Assembly: GCA_035610365.1 (NCBI GenBank)
Contig: CM069433.1
Location: 171,694,882-171,758,881 of the forward strand
Length of the DNA: 64,000 nt
Reading direction: 5' to 3'
DNA from: Aquatica leii
Lineage: Eukaryota > Arthropoda > Insecta > Coleoptera > Lampyridae
The notes below the pieces were generated by a model, which was not told the DNA's origin, made no database searches, and saw only the letters and a program-made list of their open reading frames with translations. The position numbers and the translations under genes are program-made. Positions 11,385 to 23,811 of this stretch are shown here, in pieces (the stretch's first letter is position 1; each line of letters begins with the position of its first letter).

Positions 11385-12673
11385 CATCGAAAACGCTATG
11401 GCAAACATAATAATTAAAAATAAAACGTACAAACAAACTGCAGAATCATACGGTTTACCTGCAGCTGTAATCTATCATCGAATTAAGAGCAGAAACGTTT
11501 CTATGAATTCAAAAGAAAGGAAGGAAGAGTGCAAGCTATACCACAACATATTGAAGAGGCTATAGCTAATTGTTTAGTAAATCGTGCTCGCATGTGATAT
11601 ACATGTCACAAAACGGAATTCCTTGAATTAGTAGGACAATACGTTCAAACAAACAATATCACCACATCATTCAAAAATTGCAAACCTGGCGAAGATTGGT
11701 TTTATTCTTTTATGAAACAACATCCAGTACAAAAAAATCGATGCCAGAAATCTATATGTTGTATACGACTTCTATGCAAAATTAATTGGTAAATAAAAGA
11801 TATTTAGACACTCCCGATAAATCTTGTTATATATTTAATGCTGATAAAACAGGATTTTGTAGTGATCCATCTAGGCTCTAAGCAATAGGAGAAAAGGAGA
11901 AAAGTCTGAACAGAATATCTGGAGTATCTGGTAGAGAAAGTACAACCGTATTGGCGTGCGTTTCCGCGGATGGTTCATTTCTTCCTCGTTTAATTGTCTT
12001 TAGGAGTCGCAGTGCAAGCACGGTGGAAGAGTTGCAGTTTTTCCTTTATTCCTCATATAAATCTTCGCAAAAATATGAACTTACCAGAACAAAATGCACT
12101 TCTTTTGTATGACGGCCACTGCAGTCACATCAGTGCTCGGATTGTAAAAGAAGCTATTAAATTTAAAATACAACTGATGAGATTTCCAAGCCACTTATTC
12201 GACAGAATTCAACCTTTAGATAAATGCGTCATTGGTTCTATTAAGACCAAATTGGATGAACTATTAGTTGACTATGGCAAATGGGAAAGACGTCCGGCCG
12301 ACTAATAAAAGATCAATTTTCCGCACTTTTAGGTAAGGCGTGGTTGACTGCAATGGTTTCCTTAAATATTATTTTTGGATTCAAATCCACTAGCGTGTAG
12401 GTAGATGAAAAAAAGTTTCCAGAAAAGTTTTTTGTTCTCATTATTTTAATCAATTATAAAACAAAAATTGCAAAAGAACACAGTGAAAATCAATCATTTA
12501 AGTCACCCAACATCTCAACTAATATTTGTCAAACTTCAATACCACCAACTTCTACTACTCCAGCCAACTCGGTTCTTGAAATTAATGCTCTAACACCAGA
12601 CAGTGTAATAATAAGGTCCAGCAAATATCTCTTGGCAAAAAATGACAATAAAAAATCAATACCCCGCAATTAA
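11385..12673 (+). pseudogene. pogo/Tigger-type DDE transposase, broken
   Basis: pogo transposases bind with a CENP-B-like helix-turn-helix and integrate at TA. Here the N-terminal helix-turn-helix reads DIENAMANIIIKNKTYKQTA then ESYGLPAAVIYHRIK. It is followed by GEDWFYSFMKQHP, the first catalytic-region motif FNADKTGFCSDPSR (about 11838), the second motif LLLYDGHCSHIS (about 12095), FPSHLFDRIQPLDKCVIG, and the C-terminal block QFSALLGKAW ... GFKSTSV, ending in a TAA at 12671-12673. Stops (for example 11878-11880, TAA after SRL) and shifts interrupt it. The longest intact piece is 11994-12305. No TA-flanked inverted repeats were identified. Confidence 0.85.
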
Positions 12674-12689
12674 GATATGAGAAAATCTT

Positions 12690-13443
12690 GACATCCACGG
12701 AAGTTGAATAGACGGCTGGCTACGTCTAATGTGGCTTCTATTGTAATTTATTACACCGTCGTGTTGTAGCCACATATTTTGCCTTACTGCCAAGGGGACA
12801 TCTTCTAATAATTCGTGAAGCTGGTTTTGTAGAAAGTGTAGGTACATTCGTCCATTCAGGTTTTTATAAAAAAAGTACGGTCCGATTACTCGATCTCCCA
12901 AAATTCCGCCCCATACGCTCAATGACCAACGGTATTGGAAAATTGTATGAACACAAGAGTTATAAGTATCAAAATAATGAAAACTGTGTCGGTTAACTAA
13001 CTTATTTTTGTAGAAAGTTGATCCATTAGAATAGAGGACGTTATAAAAAATCCTCTTCTTCGTTAAATTTGTTAGTGGCCCATTCTGCAAAAATCCCTGC
13101 GCAGTAATTCTTGATGTAATTAAATGTGGTATGGATGGTATTTGTGTTACTTTAAGATTCTTTATACTGTTGTCCTGGTAATTTCAGTTTCCTTGGCTAG
13201 CTCCCTTATGCTAACATTCTAATTTTCTTGAACACACAACAAGACCATTTTCTTCTATGCGAACCGAGTTTCATCTGTTTATCGGTAAGGGATTAACGGA
13301 GCCATTGGCAAGAAACCTTCTTAATACTTTTCAAAACTGTTTCGTCCAAGAACTCGTCTTTCTGGAAAACGCTGGGAGTAAATTCGCGATGCCAACAAGG
13401 GATTTCTTTTACACTTTCCAAGAACGAAGACCATGGCTATCAT
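12690..13443 (-). pseudogene. mariner-type transposase, 3'-truncated and frameshifted
   Basis: The N-terminus (about 13443-13250) reads VLGKCKRNPLLASRIYSQR. Next come helix-turn-helix remnants NVSIRELAKETEITRTTV with stops, then a long open piece ending near 12690 with HYFDTYNS, RWSLSVWGGILGDRVIGP, LNGRMYLHFLQNQL and DVPLAVRQNMWLQHDG. This string is characteristic of a widespread insect mariner-like family. The HDG motif holds the second catalytic Asp. The third motif (normally PRSPDLTPLDF) is absent because the gene stops where the pogo relic begins, around 12673-12700. The 5' end of the element may be the ACACCCTGTATATA at about 13931-13944. Confidence 0.85.
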
Positions 13444-13944
13444 TTCAATGAAACTTAAAGCCAAATTTGAACAACAAGAACGAGACCAAAAAAAACAGCA
13501 AGAAATTGAAACCGGTCAAAGAATAATAATAAAACAATAAGAATAGAACAACAAACACAATGCAAACTTAGGAACACCGGAGAAATCAACTTATTACTTA
13601 ACAAAAACGGAAGGTATTTTTGCGAAATGGCGTAAGATGCTGCAAAAGCAGTTTTTTCGGATTATCTCGAAAACCAACGGTTTTAAGTATAAAGAAAGCT
13701 TATGAAACTGACATTTATTTTTACTAAAAAATCCAAAAAAGCAAAATAAATTTGATCATTTTATTTGAAAAAATGAAGTTACGTCCGGCCCAGCAGATAT
13801 GGGAAACTCTGTATAACTAAAAATAATTTTAGGAGATGAAGAATTTGATTTGATAAAATTTATTTTGAGATAATTTTTTGACATTTTTATTAATAAGAGA
13901 GCTATCGAGGAAGCACGCTTAAGTGGGACACCCTGTATATAAGT

Positions 13945-15394
13945 AATTATTCCATAATATACATGCAAACATCATTTCAAACCGTAAAAATAAAATATTA
14001 ATTTTAACAAGAAACTCGCAGTCTTAAATTCTTTAGTTAATGCAAAAAAAAACACTGTGAAGTAAATATTAATGTAAGTTTTATAACAAAAGTATAACAA
14101 TACGTCGGGTACAAATGTGCGTTACTATAAATATAAAAAAAAATTGTAATAAATAATGGAAAGAGTAACGTACTAATAAAAATTTCTGTCCTACTCCCTA
14201 ACCATTTGTCTTTTTATAATCAAAATGCCAAGAAACGACAGAAACGCAATTTAACGTCCTTTTTGCTTTTATTACTAAAAATCAAGAAAAGTCTGTTTAT
14301 AACAAATTACAATTTAAGTCAACGATTTTAATTTATTGTAAAAGATGTTCTTTTAGAAACAATACTTTAATACTTGCTTAAATTCTAACGTGTTCGTTCA
14401 AAATAATGAAATATTTTAATTAACTGTCTGCAGCTTTAATTTCCATTAAATATCAAATTTACTTTTAAGCACGCTATGCGTTGTAAATTTTAAATTAAGT
14501 TTTTCTAGTAATCATGCGTTTGCTTTAGTTATCTATAATAGATTCAATAACGTAGTCTGTTTTAAAACTACAAAATGATAGATTTTTATCAATTTATCTA
14601 AAAAAAAATACAATTAATATGTTATTCGATTTTACTTAAAATACTACGTTGTTAAACATATGTATGTATATTATATTCGTATAAAAAAAGTACAACTCGA
14701 CAACATTAATATTATACGTTTAGAACAATTTTAAATGTGAAACTGTGGCGATTGCAACAACAATTTGATTAATTCTTCCATAATCATCTGTAAATTACAA
14801 ATTTAAATGTTTTAACAAATTGTTTAATTTTATTAAATTAGCTGTCACAATTACAAGCAAAACTCAAAATTACCTTCTATTTGCCTTAGACCCGTTCTCA
14901 ATAATATTGACCAAATTTTAACCCTGGCACTATACTGTGTGGTTTTATAATTTCCTTTTTGTTTATTTAGTTATTTCGCGCACTTAACCAAGATTATTCC
15001 TACTCATGTTATGGGAAACAAGTAATTTCTAATAAGCGTAACTGAAAATTGATTTTTTCCAAACTTTTCCAATTAACATGCTGCAAGAAAATAAATCAAA
15101 ACAAATGCTTTTAATACAATTACTTTTTCTAAAACCTCCAAGCTTGTTTCTATAAATGCAAGATTAAGTTAGTTTGCGATTCCAAAAGCTTCAATCGTAA
15201 TTTTTTTTTATAAATTAATCGCGACACACAATTTTTTTTCGTTGCCAGTCGAACGCAATACTAAAATTCGCGATGTTATTCAAGAAACTTTTATTACACA
15301 ATGAACATTGACCATATGGGCGCTGGAGCTTTAAATGGGGGCGGTAGAAGGTCCAAAAGCAAATGGGGGTCGACAGTCAAGGGGGCGTTCGCGG
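13945..15394. other. Gene-free AT-rich stretch
   Basis: No ORF or repeat could be assigned. A short GC-richer patch at 15310-15400 with several GGGGGC runs lies immediately before the hAT 5' piece and may be its degraded terminus. Confidence 0.35.
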
Positions 15395-15838
15395 CGTACC
15401 TACTTAGTAATTTAATATAATAAAATACCTTGAAAATCCCTCTGTTTACATAAAAAAAAACATTTTATTTAGCAGTCCAAAATGTTTATCTTATTATTAT
15501 GGCGTAAATAAATATTAAAACATTTAAATAAGCATTAAGTATGAACAAAGACGTGATTTACGACAAAATACGGAAACTTGTAACAACCTGTTTGCAGAGC
15601 AAGTGTACCTGGGCACTGCAAACAAACAAAGGCATACAAGTGGTTGTATGTTTAAAATCAAATCTTTAAAAAGCAGCTCTTTTATTGTCTTATTGTTTTT
15701 TTGTGCTTCGTTAGTGATCCATACTCGTGCGTGACTGATACAGTAAAGAAGTCATTATAACCATTAGTTCTATAACTTTCTATAAATCGGTTGAAAAAAA
15801 AATTTATTGAATTTGTAAGAAATTGTGAATTTCAAAAT
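15395..15838 (+). repeat. hAT element 5' end, copy 1
   Basis: Aligns with 24387-24850 just upstream of the hAT transposase relic at 24850-26400. The clearest shared part is 15452-15838 versus 24452-24850 (for example CTTATTATTATGG(C/T)GTAAATAAA, GGAAACTTGTAACAACCTG, GTGATCCATACTCGTGCG). The similarity stops at 15838, exactly where the transposase ATG is found in the other copy. Here Penelope sequence begins instead. Confidence 0.8.
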
Positions 15839-16413
15839 TATAAGCGACTTTCGGCTTAGACCACGTCGTAGTTAAACACCCAGACTTAGGCTTGATCCTA
15901 GTCTCTTCTTGAGACTCAAAACAAGAAGTAGAACTTGACCTTTGCCGTATTGTCGTTCGTAAACCCAAACAAACTGACGTTTCGCAAGACATTGCAGCTT
16001 GCATTTTCAGAGTGGTAAATGTCACTGAAAGAAAAAGTGTAAATGACGATATTTACACCAATAGCGATTAGCGTGATTAACGGACCTTATCTTTCCGTTA
16101 CCGCTTGACCGACCGTTACTACTACTACTACTCGGAGTAAGTGTTTGTGCCCGTTCCAAGAAGGTTGATCTTTGTCTTAGAGTATATAAAACTGCTACCC
16201 AAGATTTGCTTAGTCTTAAACCATCTTCTCGGTATTACATGGAAGTTTTTCTATCTCCACAGCTTCGCGGATTAGTCTGAGAAAGTAGAAAGGAGTTCTA
16301 GCCAACACTTTAGTTTGGTCAAGTTCAGCGTGTGTCCTTGATTCCACACGTGTTCTGCCACTGCTGATTTAGTAACTGTGCAGTGTTTGCAGTCAGCCAT
16401 ATGTTCTTTTACT
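15839..16413 (-). pseudogene. Penelope-like element, C-terminal half of GIY-YIG domain and 3' end
   Basis: Penelope-like elements encode a reverse transcriptase fused to a GIY-YIG endonuclease. The minus strand gives VKEHMADCKHCTVTKSAVAE then HVWNQGHTLN (16412-16320), the second half of a GIY-YIG domain. It is followed by a degraded C-terminal tail down to about 15839 with a serine run from an ACT repeat at 16117-16131. The first half of the same domain lies at 19205-19310, on the other side of the 16420-19198 insertion. Confidence 0.8.
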
Positions 16414-16419
16414 CTTCAA

Positions 16420-19198
16420 CCGCTATGTTATAATAGATATGACAACATTTTCTCTCTTGCGGCAATAGTACATGATGACATTAAAAAAAATGGAAATGTT
16501 TGCGAGAAATATACTGACTGATCTTATGGATGACAATGAAAGAAAAACATTTTATGAAATATTCAGTCGAAACGTTGCTCTGTTCGAAATTGTGGAAGGT
16601 CATAAAAAGCTTCTAAACATATTGTCACAGCATTGTCGATCTTATATAGAGGCAAAATCTAAAAAAAGAAAATCATCAACAATGAACGTTAACTTAGATG
16701 AGGAAAGTTCACATGCCAAAAAACAAAAAACTACAAAAAGACACAACCTTCATCTGAAAAGAACATTCCTGCGGTGAATTTAAAACAGTGTGTTGGTTCA
16801 ACTGAAAATGTCAATCAAATAATTGAACATATTAAAAAAATTGTAATAAACTACCAGAGAAAATTTTTGGAAACTTTGAATGATTCGGATCAAAAAACTA
16901 CGAGTTTAGCTGAATTAGATAATCTTTCGGTTGGATATAAAGATTATTGTGCGTTTGTTCGGTGTCAAAAATGTGATTTTATTTCTAAGGCACAGACATC
17001 AGTAGAAAAAGGCAAATTAAAATGGGTTCTTTCCAATGTTAATAGACATTTTAAAACACCTTTTAAAAATCATAACCGCCAAACTGTAAACAGTTGAAAA
17101 ATGAATGAAAAATCAAAGTATATTAAAGTTCATAACGTCTCCGTCGTCATCCAACGAAACAGCTAAAAGCAATGCCACAAGCCTCAATAATTTTGTAATT
17201 CTGTTAAGCGAAAACCAAAATTCCTCGCAAAATTTCTTCGATTCTGCTGAATCAGAAATTATTATAACACATTCAACAAGCGAAACAGAGTCTCCTTTCT
17301 TCCCAAACACGTCTTTTTCGGATTTTTCGAAAGACAGAATTACGGGAGAGATATCAACGTAGTGTAATTCTGTCGCTGAAAGAAAATCTCCTCACTTTAC
17401 TCCTCGTTCTATGCGGAGTTCTATGCGTAAACAGAACAGCGTTTTTCTTAATATCGATAATAGCCAGTCGAAACTTACCGACTTTTACCACTTGGATGAG
17501 ACAAACCGACTGTGGTCCAGGATACTATTCATATAGCCACTAAATTAAAAACTACATTACTAAATTCTAAAGTGCAACTATGTATGGGAGATTATACTGT
17601 TTTAAAAAATCATTTACTGGGCTGCCAAAAGATAAAAATTTTCTATGCTTAAGCGATCTGGACGGTGAATAGCATTCTTACTGTGTACACAAAGACAAGA
17701 TGAAATTCGAAGCAATCAACAAGTTATCTAGCAACCAAGTAACAGCTATACTAACAGCGGATGAGTTTGAAGCTACCCAACGCTACTTAATTATAACCCG
17801 ATACATATTAGATTCTTTCATTGATAAATCTATTGATATTGAACGTCGAGTGTATTATTTATGGCATGCAACATTTTTTTTGCGGCTGTGGCGAGAGTGG
17901 ATAAAGCATCACGACAATTTTACATTGGGCAAAATTTGGATTTCTCTGAATTCATACAGCTGCATAGAAGTTAATGCACACGCCTTGTTAAGTTTAATAG
18001 AGAAGTGTAGAAATCTCGAAAATCCTAAAATATTTTTGCCATGGTTATACAGCAGCCAACCCTGCGAACAATTTTTTAGACAGACAAGATCTATGACAAG
18101 TACACATGTTACACAAGTTAATTTTGATATGTTAAAATTATTACAAAGACAACACAGAATTTAAGTCATTAATGACATTGTTAGTGATTCAGGTTTGTAA
18201 TCTCCAATAATACGTGCTTAGAGCCAGTCGTATTAGAAAAGTTGCCACCAAATCGATTTTTTATAGTACACAAAATTGAATTTTTCTACTTTACACCCTT
18301 GCTTAAATAGTTCTTAACAAATTTTGCTTGTTTATCTTAGCCAACTGGACTGCAAATACCCTATAATTAATTACATCAATTACGTTTAATTAATATTTCA
18401 GAACACTTCATATTTCCTAGAGAGAAAACCGCCAAATTGAGAATTAATGCCACAATGACTTCCAATGGAATTCCTTCTATTCAACAACTGAAACGAACAA
18501 TTGAAAAAGCGAGAGACCAAGCAGTAATTGATTCAGAAGATCTCTGTATGTCATTACCAGACGATTTGAAACGTAATGCGATAGAACATATTTCTTTAAG
18601 TGTCACGATGGATTTGACTGATATTAGTGGAAAAATGCTCTTATCAAAGTGAAAAAGATATTAGCCAGATATATGAAGATGATCTAGAAGATATGCGGGA
18701 AGAGATGAATATATTTTCCGAAGTAAAGAGTTTGAATATTAAAGATTTTAAAACAGTTATTGACAAGAAAAATTCGGATAATAACTTCTTAAGAATCAAT
18801 GTGAATAATAAAGAAATGGTAGTGAAGAAATCCACACTTATATGGTTTTTCTCAAGAAAAATGGGTCGTTTGTCGAGTTGCTTCGAGTAAGAGGAACATC
18901 AGGAATGTCCAAACCAAAATCAAAGAAGAAAACAGAAATTACCCCAGTCAATACTGATACGTGCGATACGTCAAGTGGCAGTTACAACACAGAAAGTGAA
19001 TTCGAGAACGAAAGTTTCTCCGAAGATGATGTCCCCGAGGTGGTTATTTTAATTAATGTCGAACAATATTATGCCGTTATGTACCAATCTTGGTATATAG
19101 GTAGGGTTATTGAAATCATTAATGACTCTACATGCAAGATAAAATTTTTGAAATCTGAACTTGACCATCAGTTCGTGTGGCCAAAGCAAGACGATGTA
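16420..19198 (+). pseudogene. Spliced transposon-type gene with BED-like finger and Tudor-like end, inserted in a Penelope element
   Basis: Open pieces follow each other in one direction: 16472-16777, 16774-17097, 17105-17362, 17700-18164, 18437-18652, 18627-18890 and 18842-19207. The second holds CQKCDF...WVLSNVNRHFKT, a BED-like Cys2/His finger. The fourth holds YYLWHATFFLRLWREWIKHH, CIEVNAHALLSLI and LPWLYSSQPCEQFFRQTRSM, which I recall from unnamed cnidarian and arthropod repeat proteins. The last resembles a Tudor-like tail (WYIGRVIEI ... FVWPKQDDVLQ). A phase-1 intron at 18193-18401 (CAG|GTTTGT ... TTTCAG) joins DIVSDS to EHFIFPREKTAK. An in-frame TAA at 18162 and several frame changes make it a probable pseudogene. 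CTTCAA occurs at both borders (16414-16419, 19199-19204). The superfamily is unknown. Confidence 0.6.
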
Positions 19199-19204
19199 CT
19201 TCAA

Positions 19205-19310
19205 TAGAGCGTCCCGTCTGTCCTATATAACTTAATCCACTGGAACAAGGAATTTTGTAAATTCCGGCATGTTTTAAAGCCTCTTGTTTGTCTTTAGCAG
19301 TACAGAATAT
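19205..19310 (-). pseudogene. Penelope-like element, N-terminal half of GIY-YIG domain
   Basis: The minus strand reads HAGIYKIPCSSGLSYIGQ followed by TGRSIE. It contains the GIY and YIG signatures separated by about ten residues, as in Penelope endonucleases. The continuation after SIE is found at 16413 on the same strand, so this is one domain interrupted by 2.8 kb. The reverse transcriptase that should precede it is missing; hAT sequence on the other strand begins at about 19297. Confidence 0.85.
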
Positions 19311-19460
19311 TTTAATTGCGTTTCCTTTATCATATTTGACTGAGCGTGGGCTCAGTGCAGTAGCTAATTTACTGTCTAAGAAAAGGGATATACTGCAAAT
19401 CACTAAACGTTGTAAGCGACTGATATTAACTAAATTATTTACACCTGTACTCGATTTGCA
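19297..19460 (+). pseudogene. hAT transposase, C-terminal dimerisation region, fragment
   Basis: NILIAFPLSYLTERGLSAVA followed by NLLSKKRDILQIT is the conserved C-terminal dimerisation segment of ZBED5/SCAND3-like hAT transposases. The same words occur at the end of the hAT relic at 26330-26400. Together with the hAT 5' piece at 15395-15838 it brackets the Penelope element, so this is probably the far end of the same hAT copy after loss of its middle. Confidence 0.8.
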
Positions 19461-19510
19461 AAGACGGAGCTTCGTCCGACATAATTTCATTTTTGGTTGT
19501 TATTAGGCTT

Positions 19511-22149
19511 TTGTTTTATTGTTTAATGGCAGCAAGTCTACTTTTTTTTAAATGTTCAATGTACTTTGTAAAATTTATCTCGCAATTCAGTTTGAATAAA
19601 ACCTTTTTCGAACAGAAAAAAAATGTTTTTAGACAAATGCTATAGTAGGTAGTTTAAGGATTGTATAAATGTTTTCTTTTCAAAGATCGATTGAGTGGTT
19701 TTCAAAATATCTTGTTTTGAAATTTTTGATCGGTTGCTATTTTGAAAATACAAATCTTTTAGAGAAATGAAAGCAAATGCTGAAAATATTTGTATTTTTT
19801 ACACAAAAGTTAATAAGGTATTTAAGTATTTATATTAGGTAAAGATATCCCATTTACACAATCTCAGAAAAAAATCGAAAAATTATGTTAAAATAAATTT
19901 CTCATATCAAAAAAAAAAAATTAATTTTAGTCACTACAAAAATTCTGACTCCTAACCTAAGCTCTGCAAGCTCACTGATGTTTAAAGAAGTTAAATTATT
20001 TTAAATTATATCCTATATCAAAAATATTTATTTTAAAGAAAACTTTTCTTAGTTTTTAGAAAAGTATCTTTAAGTGTCAATATAACAGAAGTATTTTACA
20101 CAAAATTGTTTCCTATAGTTATAAAAATCAAATTTTTGTTCGCTTAAATTGTATAAACATTTGTATCGTTTGTTTTGATGTAAACGTTTGTGGCGTCCGA
20201 TGTATTCGAAACATTCCTTGTATTTGTTGTATTCGAAGCATTAGTTTACTTGAGGTATTGATTTTATTTGAATTAGGAATATGATGATACTATTGTTAAG
20301 TGCTAGAATAGATCTATAATCACATATAATGTGAATGAAAATCCCATCAGAATTGTAGTCTCAATCTAATTGTAGTTAAAAATTGGAAGTTGATTAAATT
20401 AATGTGACAACGTTGTGATCTTTTGATGAGAAGATCATCATTTGACTGTGATTGTAATTATTTCAGTCCAATTTTTTTAAATTAAGTATTCCAATGTTTA
20501 TTAATTACACGTTTAATGATTTTTTTGGTCTAAAACTTCGTTTTTGTCAACAATGTTTAAACAAGTACGTTTAAATCGATTGAGTCAGCAATAACTTGTT
20601 AGTTTAAAATATCTGGTAAAATAACAAAAATTATATAGAAAGAAAAACGTTTTTAAGTGTAAATAAATAAAAATATGATTGCATTTATGTAACAGGCACC
20701 TTGCTCACGTAATCTCGTTATATGTCAAGTGTGACTACATTAACAAATAACGTATAACTAACAAGTCATTTTGTTGTTTACACATTAAAGTAATTTATAT
20801 TGATAAATTTATAGTAAGTATATGTATCAAATATTAATAAAAAAAATTCTAATCGGCAATAATAAAAAAATATTCGATTTAACAATTATTGAAAAATTAA
20901 ACTAACATATTGTAGATTTTAGAGATTATAGTGGATTTAAGATATATTATTTTAAATAGTTTTAAAGGTATCTGTTAGTTAAAGCACCACGTCTAACACA
21001 TGCAATTCAATCACCCCTCGTCTAGACGAAATATCTAATGAGGTAAATATTTGTACTAGTAATTTGTTTTAACATCTAGATAAGTTCTATGTAAACATGT
21101 TTTAAGGCATAGCTTAATAACACTGTTTAAACAAACATTTTGTGAAATGGAAATTTCTAGGTGTTTCTAATATATTTCAGCCCCCAAAAAACGAATTCAC
21201 CTATGAATTTTTAGTTACAAATATTTTTATGTATACAAGTGTTTTTAGATTATATTAAATACATTATAATATTGCACAATTTTGTGTAATGTATTAGCAG
21301 TGACAATTATACCTTAAATAGAAAAGTTTTTTCCTGTCTATTACTTACATGAAATACGCAACTAAATTAGATTAAAGGCATTCAACTGCGTAAGAGGTTA
21401 CTGTATTTCCTATGTTGTGTCGCGAAACATCATTACTAACGTGTTTCTATTCTACGTAATTGATTTATGCTTATTACTGTACTGTAATTACCTGACAATT
21501 AAGAACTAAATACAACACCTAGACGGCGTGTAAATAGTTTTAAGAATTTTTGTTATATGAGTGAAGAAATAACTTTTGAATTTTAAAAACGTACTTTCAC
21601 CCAACTTGTACGAAGAGCTTACGAACTTTATTGTGGAGCTAAAGCAGGAAAGCAAGATAAGTCATTAGCCTTACCCACATGTTAAATGGTGTGGGAGAAC
21701 GGAGCCATCTTGCCCCAGTGTGCTAGTTTTGCTTCATTAACATTCAGGGCATTAGACCGAAATTCAAGCATACTGTGTGCTATCCCAATTTACCATCAGT
21801 TTTACGACCTGTCCAGCATAGTAAAAAACAAAATCGTGGAGTTTGTGCAAGGAAATTGATTAGATTTTGGAAAAACTTAAAAGGAGTTGGATCATTTAAT
21901 ATACATATTTGGATATGACTGTTTAAGACTGTGATTAAGAAAATTGTTTTTTGCAAAATGAGGTTCTTGAAAATGTGGTAAACTGTCAAATTTATAAGTA
22001 ACTTCAACGTTCCACCTCCTTTTAAGTTTCAGCAATATCGAATCAATTTAACTAATACTATTTTTACAAATAATGAAATAGCTTTCTTAATAAAGGCCTA
22101 AAATTTGTTCCGACAATTCCTATTACATAAAATCAATTTTATCTTCAGT
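19511..22149. other. Gene-free AT-rich stretch
   Basis: 2.6 kb with no supportable coding sequence. Small imperfect hairpins are visible (for example around 20422-20441, GATCTT...AAGATC, and 21676-21697, CCCACA...TGTGGG), but none fits a known RNA. Confidence 0.4.
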
Positions 22150-23036
22150 GAAATACGTGTTATCCAAAAACTCGAATATTAACTGTCACAATTTTCTCCA
22201 ATTCTTCAAAATTCATACATAATGTTAGTTCGAATCACTCTGATGTCAGAATAATCATCTTAACCAAATCAAATAAGGCAAATGTCATCCACAAAGGTTT
22301 ATATTTTCAACCGGCAGAAGATTTTCCTAATTTACAAGACTTCTAATTAATTGATTACAACCTATTGAACAAATATATTAATTTTTTGTACAATATTTTA
22401 AAATTTTTATTCAGTTGGTTTTAAATTTTTCAATAAATCTATCATTACTTTAAAAAATTATAACCCACAAGTTCCTTTATTTTATTCACTACCAAAAGTA
22501 CACAAAATAGGCATTCCGATAAGACTTATAGTTTCTTTCATCAGTTCACTTACATACTTCTTTTATAAACTTTTGTCAAATATTTTTTACACTCAATTAA
22601 ACTTCAAACTAGAATTTTGATTTAAAATACTTTAACCACTGAATTCAAGGCAAAACTAAAATTAACTAATCACAATCAATATCAATTAATATCATTCGAC
22701 GTCAAATTTTTTTTTCCATCAGTTCCACCTTCTGTCAAGATCAATTTAATTGCAAATTTACTCACGACTTCAGATTTTTCCAATAGTGTTACCGAAGACT
22801 TAATTGGTTTATTAAAGTTTAGCATCAACAACACCTTTTTTAAACTTAACAATAAAATTTACTTACAAAAAGAAGGATTACCCATGGGTTTTTCTTTAAA
22901 CTCTTTTTTAGCAGAATTATTCATAGACAACTTAGAAAAACACCACATAAAGTTTAACCCAATTTTCATGAACCAAATTATTTTCTGAAGACTTTGTGTT
23001 GATAATATTTATCGCATTTTCAATGGATCTCATGTA
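22150..23036 (+). pseudogene. Penelope-like reverse transcriptase fragment
   Basis: Frame-shifted pieces give Penelope RT landmarks in order: PLFYSLPKVHKIGIPIRLIV (about 22472-22535), ISFDVKFFFPSVPPS (about 22690), and LQKEGLPMGFSLNSFLAELF (about 22865). A YVDD-equivalent reads CVDN near 22995. Upstream, ADKG-like words (TKSNKANVIHK) sit around 22270. The GIY-YIG domain is absent because the sequence switches to a non-LTR retrotransposon at about 23036. Several stops; inactive. Confidence 0.75.
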
Positions 23037-23805
23037 AGAAGACATTAAATACTGTAGAAGAACTATGGAAAAAAACAAAAGCAAGCATAGTGGAAGCAAC
23101 AATTGAAACATTAGGCAAAATAAAAAAAAAACAAAACAAAAGAAAAACGTTTAACGACAAAGTCAAGAAACTAGCAGAAGAGAAAAAGAAAGCGTTTCTT
23201 AGATAAACACAGTATAATACACAAGAACAACAAAAAGATATGTGCACGTGAGTAAGTAAACCAAGAAATCAGAGAAAACAAAGCTACTGGGAAAAAGACA
23301 CTAAAGAAATGGAGCATCACCTGTATGGAGCACAACGAAAAATATGAAGAATAATACATAATCAGAAACAACAAATAAATGAATGGGTACAAATCAACCA
23401 CACTGAAAAACAACAATGGGTTCAGCACTTTAAGATTACTAACAAAAATAACGAAACTATGGAAATACCAAAAAAAATATTGAAGATGCAACAGCTAAGT
23501 TAAAAAATTGAAAATCGCCAGGCTCAGGTCGCATCTATAATGAGTTGATTAAATTTATAAATAAAACAAAGATGTAAAGTAGAAGATGTAACATTATTGA
23601 AACAAAGAAAACGAGAGTGAAACAACCATGTAGATCGTATGGAAGTCGAAAAGATAGCATTTATATGCAAAAACAACATACCATCCGAAAAGAGGCTACC
23701 AGGACACCCCCTAAAGAGGTGGAGAGAAAGCTAGGCATCTTTATTAGTCTAATGAAGCCAGTCTAACAGGAAAAATCCCTAGTCATAGCAAGAAGAAGAA
23801 GGAAA
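23037..23805 (+). pseudogene. Non-LTR retrotransposon fragment, internally deleted
   Basis: The linker before RT is seen as a lysine-rich stretch (ELWKKTKASIVEATIETLGK), then KLKNWKSPGSGRIYNELIK (about 23500-23550), the usual K-S-P-G-x-D start of the RT domain. After a large deletion the C-terminal tail appears as KRLPGHPLKRWRES (about 23690-23735), and the element ends in a GAA-rich tail at about 23785-23810. This layout fits RTE-like or related non-LTR clades; the clade is not certain. Confidence 0.6.
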
Positions 23806-23811
23806 AAAAGA

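Noticed and set aside
13257..13451. Plus-strand ORF of 64 codons
   Set aside because: It is the antisense of the mariner transposase N-terminus, which reads correctly on the minus strand.
22990..23010. Functional YxDD box in the Penelope RT at about 22995
   Set aside because: It reads CVDN with adjacent stops, so it is a decayed site.
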